Assembly: GCA_002361535.1 (NCBI GenBank)
Contig: DETG01000047.1
Span: 1-15,502 of the forward strand
Source of the DNA: Prevotella sp. UBA3294
Lineage (GTDB): Bacteria > Bacteroidota > Bacteroidia > Bacteroidales > Bacteroidaceae
Length of the DNA: 15,502 nucleotides
Direction of reading: 5' to 3'
Shown here piece by piece: positions 7,580 through 13,315 of this stretch (position 1 is its first letter; every line of letters begins with the position of its first letter). The position numbers were made by a program, and so were the translations under genes. Under the pieces are notes generated by a model. That model was not told the origin of the DNA. It saw only the letters and a program-made list of their open reading frames with translations, and ran no database searches.

Positions 7580-7590
7580 ATGACCGTATT
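7554..7590 (-). terminator. Intrinsic terminator of the lipoprotein / sigma / anti-sigma operon
   Basis: AATACGG (complement of 7584-7590) and CCGTATT (complement of 7565-7571) form a stem, extended inward by a U-G wobble and two more pairs to a 6-nt loop. A T-rich run (complement of 7554-7564, eight consecutive T) follows on the minus strand. It lies 58 bp beyond the anti-sigma stop codon at 7648-7650. This is the clearest intrinsic terminator in the window. Confidence 0.8.
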
Positions 7591-7647
7591 ATTTCCAAAT
7601 ATTTTATCACGTTACCTCGGTAGGAGAAGAACAGGAAAGGACACAAC

Positions 7648-8916
7648 CTACCGTTTGTTCATTTCGAAGCGGACACCCATCTGCAAATTGAAACGGGCTG
7701 GGTGTTCCTTGAAATAGTTCTCCACGCCACTCTTGTTATCGAAATAATATTTTACGCCCGGCTCCACAAACACTCCTATCTGCGGAAGAATATGATATTG
7801 CACTCCGGCGGCGGCATCTACAGAGAACATCATTCGGTCTTTCTTACCAGAACTCTTTGCACCTTCTGTTGTATAGGTGGCTTTTACATTGAAGTCAGCC
7901 GCCCCACCGGCAACACCGTACAAAGTGAGTCCTTTCCACGACATCAACTGATATCTTACCCTAAGAGGTACCCCTACATAGTACAACTGTTGCTCGTTCA
8001 CCACCCTGCTGTTATTCATCTTCTGGATGAAATCCGATGACTGTTTCGTATAGGTGATACCGGAGAGTAATGAAAGACGGGAATTCAATGGATACGATAC
8101 CGACAGACCCAGTGTCACTGGTTGATGGTGCTTGGTGATCTCTTCGAAGTTATAGAGATAGCCAGTTGCCCTACGGGTGCTTAACGAATTGCCCTGCATA
8201 TAAGCGTTCTCATATTTGGCTGTCGTGGCCGCATTCATCATCACAGGATCGTGACGCATGTCATCACCTCCCATCATATTCTGGGCAAAGAGTGTGACTG
8301 AGGGACCAGATGACTTTCTGCGGTGCGACATGTAATCTCGGGAATCACTCATAGAGGAACGAGGGGAAGCTGCTGGCATGGCTTGGACACGCCGTTCCAG
8401 CTCCCGTTGCTCCTCGCTATCATCGCTTCGTGTGTCTGCTGGTTTTTCCTCCAGCACGTTATCTCTCAAACTTTCCTCTTTTACCTGTTCTGTCACAATA
8501 TCTTTACTTTCTTCTGTTCCATTCAAAACGAAGATATCATTACTTCCTTCTGTTCCATTCAAAACGAAGGATTCCTTGGAGGTCGGTACCGGCATCACTT
8601 GAGAAAGGACAGGGGCGACCTCTCCCCCTTTCCTTTTCGTATTTTGTCGTGCCAGCTGTTCTACGTTCTTTGTTTCCTCTCGCGCGTACTTATATAATAG
8701 TCCCCCTCCTGTGATCAGCAGTAAGGTGACAGCAGCCGTAGCCGCCCACCAACGCCACGACATCACCTTGGCCTTCTTCACAGGTACGGTCTCAGCAATA
8801 TCGGAGTGCTTCTCGGAAAGAGCACCCTCAATCCGTCCCCACAAGTTCTCCGGGGCAGCCTCTTCATAGTCTGCCATCCGCTCGCGAAGCTTTGATGTCC
8901 ACTCTTTCTCGTTCAT
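7648..8916 (-). CDS. Membrane-spanning anti-sigma factor with C-terminal outer-membrane beta-barrel (Dma-like)
   Basis: Predicted to hold the ECF sigma factor encoded just upstream and to pass a signal from the outer membrane straight to the cytoplasm. The 422 residues show, in order: a short cytoplasmic head (1-52) with the spaced W/L/Y/LW pattern of small anti-sigma domains (EWTSKLRERM, YEEAAPENLWGRIEGAL); one hydrophobic helix (about 53-76, WRWWAATAAVTLLLITGGGLL); a charged, low-complexity linker (about 77-255) long enough to cross the periplasm; and a C-terminal region with about eight alternating strands (204-213, then 268-419) typical of small outer-membrane barrels. There is no cleavable signal peptide. 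The linker holds a 12-residue tandem repeat (FVLNGTE..S.DI, residues 117-140). The start overlaps the sigma stop by 4 nt (ATGA). The design matches the dual membrane-spanning anti-sigma factors (Dma) of Bacteroides thetaiotaomicron; homology to a specific member is not shown. Confidence 0.8.
   Translation of the reverse strand: MNEKEWTSKLRERMADYEEAAPENLWGRIEGALSEKHSDIAETVPVKKAKVMSWRWWAATAAVTLLLITGGGLLYKYAREETKNVEQLARQNTKRKGGEVAPVLSQVMPVPTSKESFVLNGTEGSNDIFVLNGTEESKDIVTEQVKEESLRDNVLEEKPADTRSDDSEEQRELERRVQAMPAASPRSSMSDSRDYMSHRRKSSGPSVTLFAQNMMGGDDMRHDPVMMNAATTAKYENAYMQGNSLSTRRATGYLYNFEEITKHHQPVTLGLSVSYPLNSRLSLLSGITYTKQSSDFIQKMNNSRVVNEQQLYYVGVPLRVRYQLMSWKGLTLYGVAGGAADFNVKATYTTEGAKSSGKKDRMMFSVDAAAGVQYHILPQIGVFVEPGVKYYFDNKSGVENYFKEHPARFNLQMGVRFEMNKR
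8511..8569. repeat. Tandem 36-bp duplication in the anti-sigma linker
   Basis: The 23-bp sequence at 8511-8533 recurs exactly at 8547-8569, a period of 36 bp (12 codons), with the flanking bases also nearly the same. It encodes the doubled FVLNGTE motif in the periplasmic linker. The near identity at DNA level points to a recent in-frame duplication, so linker length may vary between strains. Confidence 0.8.
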
Positions 8917-9455
8917 TTTGATTGTTGATTTCTGTAATTCCTTATTCGTCTTGCTAATAGCTTCTTGGCTCTGAAATATTGTGATGCCGAAGTGCTCTCC
9001 TTAATTCCCAACACCTTGGCTATCTGCTTATGACTCATCTGCTCAAAAACGTAGAGATTGAACACCGCCCGATAGCCCACAGGCAACTCCTCGATCATCC
9101 GTTGCAACAGTTCGAGGGGAACATTTCCCACATCCGGCTCCTCTTCTTCCATCTCATCAGGGATTTCCTCCACCAGTTCTATCCGTTCATGTTGCCGGAG
9201 GTAGTTCAACGATTCATTGGCAGCAACGCGAGTCACCCAAGCCTTCAGTGATCCCTCCCCTCGATACTCAAACCGTCCGATGGAAGTAAGGATTTTTACG
9301 AAACAGTCTTGCAGTACATCTTCTGTAGCCTCCCTGTCGGAAAGATACCGAAGGCACACTGCCATCAGGTAGCCGGAAAAACGCTCATACAGTCTTCGCT
9401 GCGCTCCGCATTCCCCCTGTCGTATCCTTTGTAACAACTGTTCCTCTGTCTCCAC
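8913..9455 (-). CDS. ECF-family RNA polymerase sigma factor (Das-like)
   Basis: A 180-residue group 4 (ECF) sigma factor with only regions 2 and 4. Region 2 (about residues 20-88) has YLSDREATEDVLQDCFVKIL and FRYEGEGSL-like FEYRGEGSLKAWVTRVAANESLNYLR. An acidic linker (EMEEEEPDVG) follows, then region 4 (about 112-172) with LPVGYRAVFNLYVFEQMSHKQIAKVLGI and STSASQYFRAKKLL, the -35-reading helix-turn-helix. The start is GTG at 9453-9455: the frame is closed by a TAA only 9 nt further up, and no ATG is available. Only 2 nt separate it from the lipoprotein stop and it overlaps the anti-sigma gene by 4 nt, so all three are probably translationally coupled. Likely target: its own operon promoter (candidate at 10164-10190) and envelope or vesicle genes elsewhere. 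That target set is inference from the Das/Dma model. Confidence 0.92.
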   Translation of the reverse strand: METEEQLLQRIRQGECGAQRRLYERFSGYLMAVCLRYLSDREATEDVLQDCFVKILTSIGRFEYRGEGSLKAWVTRVAANESLNYLRQHERIELVEEIPDEMEEEEPDVGNVPLELLQRMIEELPVGYRAVFNLYVFEQMSHKQIAKVLGIKESTSASQYFRAKKLLARRIRNYRNQQSK

Positions 9456-9457
9456 GG

Positions 9458-10138
9458 TCAGTTTTTAGATACAAATATCAGTTCCAACATCGGGCTTAAA
9501 GTTACATTGTTTTCTCGCTGCCCTGGCGTGATGATGCTGATTTCCTTCATGTTAAATTTGATGACTCGTGACTTCCGCTCCCAATTATATACACCGTAGG
9601 TCTCTTTATCAAACAAAAAACGATAGGACGTCGTCTTATCTCCTACTTTGGTACAAAAACTATAATACATGTTGGAATAATTCTCTTCAACAGCATTATC
9701 ATACACTTGTATAGAAGTATTAAAATAGAGATTACTCTCTGAGTAACCCACTACAGTAGGAAGGACAACCATAGGACCAGCCTCTATTTGGACTTTTTCG
9801 GAGCCTGTCGCGTTATTACCATGAAACTGGCTCTCGTCGAGTCCTATACACCCCTGTGGGAAATAGCCATTCCTTATATAAAATCCGAAATAGTCCATAA
9901 TAGTTTCAATAGGCAACTTGGAAAAGGAGAACACCTGACCATCGTATCTCATCACACAGCTATCGGCCTGTGTATCACACACGATCCAATAGCCATGGAA
10001 CTCACCCGGCATTCCCAAGGATGAATCGTAAGAAGGGGCGTTGTAATTGATATCGTCATCATCCGCCTGAGCGCACGACTGGGTTGTCAGACATACACAG
10101 GCCATCAAACCCATCATTAATAAATACATTTTCTTCAT
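9458..10138 (-). CDS. Putative surface lipoprotein of unknown function, first gene of the sigma/anti-sigma operon
   Basis: I do not recognise a named domain in this 226-residue protein. It opens with a lipoprotein signal peptide: MKKMYLLMMGLMACVCLTTQ, then a loose lipobox with Cys22 (TQSC). Three residues after that Cys comes DDDD (residues 26-29). In Bacteroidota an acidic run close behind the lipidated Cys acts as an export signal that sends lipoproteins to the cell surface, so surface exposure is likely, though the spacing is not canonical. The rest (GEFHGYWIVCDTQADSCVMRYDGQVFSFSKLP, a strand-rich middle, and ELIFVSKN at the end) suggests a small all-beta fold. C54 and C61 could form a disulfide. 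It begins 26 nt after a candidate ECF promoter and is followed by the sigma gene after 2 nt. A role as ligand-binding partner of the barrel anti-sigma protein, or as a vesicle cargo, is inference only. Confidence 0.8.
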   Translation of the reverse strand: MKKMYLLMMGLMACVCLTTQSCAQADDDDINYNAPSYDSSLGMPGEFHGYWIVCDTQADSCVMRYDGQVFSFSKLPIETIMDYFGFYIRNGYFPQGCIGLDESQFHGNNATGSEKVQIEAGPMVVLPTVVGYSESNLYFNTSIQVYDNAVEENYSNMYYSFCTKVGDKTTSYRFLFDKETYGVYNWERKSRVIKFNMKEISIITPGQRENNVTLSPMLELIFVSKN

Positions 10139-10163
10139 ACTCCTAATAATTCTTTCTATCTAA

Positions 10164-10190
10164 TAAACGACAAAAACTTAAAATCTTGCA
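10164..10190 (-). promoter_or_regulatory. Candidate ECF-sigma promoter of the lipoprotein / sigma / anti-sigma operon
   Basis: On the minus strand TGCAAG (complement of 10185-10190) and CGTTTA (complement of 10164-10169) are separated by 15 bp rich in T. The layout (an AA-containing -35, T-rich spacer, CGT-type -10) resembles ECF promoters, and the place, about 26 nt before the first ATG, suits autoregulation. No TAnnTTTG housekeeping element was found in 10139-10300. This is a pattern match by eye. Confidence 0.4.
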
Positions 10191-10325
10191 CGCAGAAGGA
10201 AAAAAAATTCAGTTTTCTTAAAATGAAGCCTGAATGGGGTTGCTATTGTTATTCAAGTTTCGTATGTTTCATTCACTGAGCCTTTGTAGTACGTAGAAGA
10301 AGGGGGGCTTTATAAAGCGGATTGT

Positions 10326-10428
10326 GGCAGAAATAGTGCAGAGGTGTTGCACAAAGAGTGCAAGACGTTTGCACAAAGTGTGCAAGGTATCTGCACAAAG
10401 TGTGCAAAGCCTCTGCACTAAGTGTGCA
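10326..10428. repeat. Array of 15-bp dyads at exact 22-bp period
   Basis: Four copies begin at 10348, 10370, 10392 and 10414. The consensus is TGCACA-AAG-TGTGCA, a perfect dyad with 6-bp arms and a 3-bp centre in copies 2 and 3; copy 1 has AGTGCA as right arm and copy 4 TGCACT as left arm. Between them are 7-bp spacers that differ (agacgtt, aggtatc, aagcctc). A degenerate fifth copy at 10326-10340 keeps the same phase (11 of 15 bases). The arms persist while the spacers do not, and 22 bp is close to two helical turns, so an array of protein-binding sites on one DNA face or a chain of RNA hairpins are both possible. It is not a CRISPR: the units and spacers are far too short. Confidence 0.85.
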
Positions 10429-10451
10429 ACGTACCAGAAAAAGTGATGCCA

Positions 10452-10483
10452 TGCGGCAGCACCGAAAGTGCACAACTGCCGCA
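10452..10483. repeat. Hairpin with 8-bp perfect stem downstream of the S9 peptidase gene
   Basis: TGCGGCAG (10452-10459) and CTGCCGCA (10476-10483) enclose 16 nt that contain a smaller GCAC-CGAAA-GTGC dyad (10459-10471), itself like the arms of the neighbouring array. It lies about 50 bp beyond the S9 stop codon on the minus strand. There is no T-run after it, so it is not a classical terminator; it could stabilise the 3' end of the mRNA or be a remnant of the array. Confidence 0.55.
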
Positions 10484-10526
10484 CAGATTGTAGCCTATCA
10501 AGTTCATCTTTGAAGCAAGGAAACAT

Positions 10527-10540
10527 GAATAATATTATTC
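10527..10540. repeat. 14-bp perfect palindrome over the S9 peptidase stop codon
   Basis: GAATAATATTATTC is identical to its reverse complement and includes the TAA stop codon (10535-10537, minus strand). It is A/T-rich, so chance is possible. Its position between the gene end and the hairpin chain may be relevant to 3'-end formation. Confidence 0.4.
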
Positions 10541-13315
10541 CGCATTCTCGAAGCCAAAGTATGTGTCCTTTCTCGATGTGGGAACACCCTTTTTCATCCA
10601 TGCAGGCATCGGCTCTCCCTTGAGGTAGTGATCGAAGAACTGCTGAAGTCGGATGGTAAGATCCTTACGATTCCGTCGTTCCTTCAGATTGTGCTCTTCC
10701 CCATTATATTCCAATAGCCATGCTGGCTTGCCCAGTCGGCGGAGTCCCATGAACATCTCAATGCCCTGATACCATGGTACAGCCCCATCGTTATCATTGT
10801 GCATAATCAGCACAGGCGTTGTGACATGTGGTAGTTTGAACAAGGGAGAGTTTTCCATATACAATTCCACGCCGTTCCAAAGGTCTCGTCCTATACGACT
10901 CTGTGTCTGCTCATACTGGAACTGACGGCTCATGCCTGTCTGCCATCGGATACCACCATAGGCACTGGTCATATTCACCACCGGTGCTCCTGCTCCCGCT
11001 GCTTTGAACAGATTTGTCCGGGTGATGAGATAGGCCACCTGATAGCCTCCCCAACTCTGTCCTTGGATGGCCATGTTCTCCTTATCCACCCACGGTAGCT
11101 TTGCCAACGACTCCGCCGCACTCACCACGCAGTTATATGCCGACTCGCCCGGTGTTCCTGCATGATATACGATATCCGGCACGAACACCAGATAGCCGCG
11201 GGAGCAATAGAAAGCTAAATTCACCGTTGACCAACTGGGCTGCGGTGTGACATAGCTATAGAGACTCTCCGATCGTTTCTCGTAGAAATACATCATCACC
11301 GGATATTTCTTGGCAGGATCGAAGTCCTCTGGTTTGTAAAGGATACCATCCAACGGTGTACCGTCGAAGGCTGTCCAGTGATACAATTCTGCCGTACCCC
11401 AGTTATACTCTTTCTGCTGTGGGTTGATATGTGTCAGCTGCCGTTCTCCCTTCCCTGGCGAGTTGGTCAGGTAGAGATCATAGGGATGTTCAAAATTACC
11501 TTTAGTATAGAGATAAGTCTCTGTCTCTTTCGCCTTGACAGGTGTCCCATACGTATATCCCTCCAGCATACAGAGTCGTGGTGTGGCTGTTCGTGCCACA
11601 TTCACCGTGGCCATTCCATTTTTCTTCGTGACATGATCGAAGACATTCAGCAAGATGGTCTCGTTGGGACGGATAAACGGCTCCTCACTACTGTCCTTCG
11701 TACTGACATAACGGTAGGTTCGTTGGCTGCGACGTCCTTCCCCATTGGTCAGGCACACCGCTTTCCCATCAGCAGTACTCACCTTCCAAATATCATATCG
11801 GTCGTAGAGCAGCACGTCTCTGTCGTTTTGCGTCCATCCTCCGATGCCGTAGCTCTCAGGCATCATGGGGTGATCGTCTTCTTCGTCCCAGAAGTTCACA
11901 CCCAGTCCTTCGCTCATGTTTTTTGTCTGTCGGCTTTGGGTATCATAAAGCATCCAACAGCGGTTCCGATAGTCGTACCAGATCACGTACCGTCCTGCTG
12001 GTGAGACAGAGACAGGTCCAAAGGCCCCCTTAGCAACGGGTATCCGCTGTCCCGTGGTCACCTCCACGAGAGACACTTCCACCTCGTTCTGAATGTTCCA
12101 CTGTGTCTCCACCACTGTCTGTGTCTGATCCACCGACAGGGCGAAAGGGGCATTGCCCCGGTCAAGCAGGCTGATACGATCGTATTTGGAAGTGGTGAGC
12201 GGAACGAGGCGCCGGGTTTGTGGGTGGTAATAAGCCAGACATGTCGCCTTGAGGTCCTTTTTCAGATTGGCTTTCATCATTGGTGGCAGTTCCTGAGCAT
12301 CATAGTTCCAGATATCCAATCCTGCCGTCTCGAAAGGCACAATCGTCGTGTCCTTGGCAGCCTGATAGGGTTGCATACCCACAAACACCTTGCTGCCGTC
12401 ATCGCTGAATCGAGGCGTACTGTTCTCCGTGAGTCCCCATGTGTCGATAGAATCAAACGGTTTGATGGGTTCCACCAATCGGACAGCTTCCAGTTTGGCG
12501 AAATCGCCGGCTGTTGCGGGGATCCTGACTTGGAACAGTCCGCAGTGCTTACTCCCACTGTCGAGTGTATCTGCAGCCTGTAGGAAGAGGGCCTCAGTAC
12601 CCATCTCGTTGAACACAGGCAACGAAGAGTAAGCTACGGTATCGTTCAGCACCGTTATCTTCCTTGACGGCACTTGATAGAAGGCCACCAGCGACTGATG
12701 TTTATTCTCCTTGACAGTAAGCGCCAACACACGTCCTTGCTTATCGAACTGATACTGTCCTACATGGTGGATTGTATCAGTCAGTCCTGAAGCAAAGTGA
12801 TACACCAGCATCGGTTTCCCCACATCTTTGCTCTTCCGTTCCTTTTTAGGAATCAGGGTGGTGTCGGAGGTAGTAAAAGCCACGGCATCCAAGGCATGCT
12901 TACCTAACTGATAGCCCAACACCTCGGGGAATTTCTTGATCTTACCATCCCTCACACCGACAATGGCCAGCGTGTCCTTGGGCATTTCCTCTTCTTTCTT
13001 CTTCTTGATCTTCGCCTGTCGGGTATCTTGGAACAGAGGTTTGATCAGGCACACCACGATCTGTTCGTTATCGAGGATCCGTGCCCGATAGCCCCTTTCG
13101 ATCACCGTTTCTTTTCCGTTCTTGTTATGACGGATCACCAGACGGCCATCTCCTTCCTGTGGGTTAATCTCGTACGTGACTACATTTCCTTTGGGAGAAA
13201 GGGTCATAGCACTCACACTCTGCCAACTGTCATAGACAGAATGATCTAACGGTTTCTTTTGTGCCCCGACAGACAGACTCAGCACACAGCACAAGAGGAG
13301 GAGGGATTGTTTCAT
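10535..13315 (-). CDS. Secreted S9-family serine peptidase (prolyl oligopeptidase / dipeptidyl-peptidase type)
   Basis: A 926-residue exported peptidase expected to act on peptides in the periplasm or outside. A signal peptide opens it (MKQSLLLLCCVLSLSVGAQ, likely cut after VGA). The long N-terminal part (about 20-650) has repeated SPAGRYVIWYD-like blade motifs of a beta-propeller. The C-terminal alpha/beta-hydrolase domain begins near YHWTAFDGTPLDGILY and has the nucleophile elbow GQSWGGY (Ser754), HNDNDGAVPW (Asp843) and EEHNL (His875), a complete catalytic triad. It is longer than DPP IV-type enzymes (about 700-770) and closer to the large Bacteroidota S9 group. A Lys/Glu-rich insert (KIKKKKEEEMPKD) lies near residue 103. 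The specificity (proline or other) cannot be read from sequence. Its ATG overlaps the stop of the GH2 gene by 4 nt, so the two are probably translated together. Confidence 0.92.
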   Translation of the reverse strand: MKQSLLLLCCVLSLSVGAQKKPLDHSVYDSWQSVSAMTLSPKGNVVTYEINPQEGDGRLVIRHNKNGKETVIERGYRARILDNEQIVVCLIKPLFQDTRQAKIKKKKEEEMPKDTLAIVGVRDGKIKKFPEVLGYQLGKHALDAVAFTTSDTTLIPKKERKSKDVGKPMLVYHFASGLTDTIHHVGQYQFDKQGRVLALTVKENKHQSLVAFYQVPSRKITVLNDTVAYSSLPVFNEMGTEALFLQAADTLDSGSKHCGLFQVRIPATAGDFAKLEAVRLVEPIKPFDSIDTWGLTENSTPRFSDDGSKVFVGMQPYQAAKDTTIVPFETAGLDIWNYDAQELPPMMKANLKKDLKATCLAYYHPQTRRLVPLTTSKYDRISLLDRGNAPFALSVDQTQTVVETQWNIQNEVEVSLVEVTTGQRIPVAKGAFGPVSVSPAGRYVIWYDYRNRCWMLYDTQSRQTKNMSEGLGVNFWDEEDDHPMMPESYGIGGWTQNDRDVLLYDRYDIWKVSTADGKAVCLTNGEGRRSQRTYRYVSTKDSSEEPFIRPNETILLNVFDHVTKKNGMATVNVARTATPRLCMLEGYTYGTPVKAKETETYLYTKGNFEHPYDLYLTNSPGKGERQLTHINPQQKEYNWGTAELYHWTAFDGTPLDGILYKPEDFDPAKKYPVMMYFYEKRSESLYSYVTPQPSWSTVNLAFYCSRGYLVFVPDIVYHAGTPGESAYNCVVSAAESLAKLPWVDKENMAIQGQSWGGYQVAYLITRTNLFKAAGAGAPVVNMTSAYGGIRWQTGMSRQFQYEQTQSRIGRDLWNGVELYMENSPLFKLPHVTTPVLIMHNDNDGAVPWYQGIEMFMGLRRLGKPAWLLEYNGEEHNLKERRNRKDLTIRLQQFFDHYLKGEPMPAWMKKGVPTSRKDTYFGFENAE

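Larger units (their letters stand above)
10139..10534. other. 396-bp non-coding region with dense palindromes
   Basis: It lies between the S9 peptidase gene and the lipoprotein operon, both on the minus strand. Apart from the candidate ECF promoter near 10164-10190, it holds a perfect 12-bp palindrome GCTTTATAAAGC (10307-10318), the 22-bp-period dyad array (10326-10428), a larger hairpin (10452-10483) and a 14-bp palindrome over the S9 stop codon (10527-10540). Short open frames on the minus strand are low-complexity readings of the repeats (Leu-Cys-Thr runs) and I do not regard them as genes. Confidence 0.7.

Noticed and set aside
10326..10483. CRISPR array
   Set aside because: The units are 15 bp, the spacers 7 bp, and no cas genes are in the window; CRISPR repeats and spacers are both far longer.
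10269..10601. Minus-strand open frames of 66-110 codons over the dyad array
   Set aside because: Their Leu-Cys-Thr-rich readings come from the repeats, they overlap the end of the S9 gene, and no recognisable domain or convincing start is seen.
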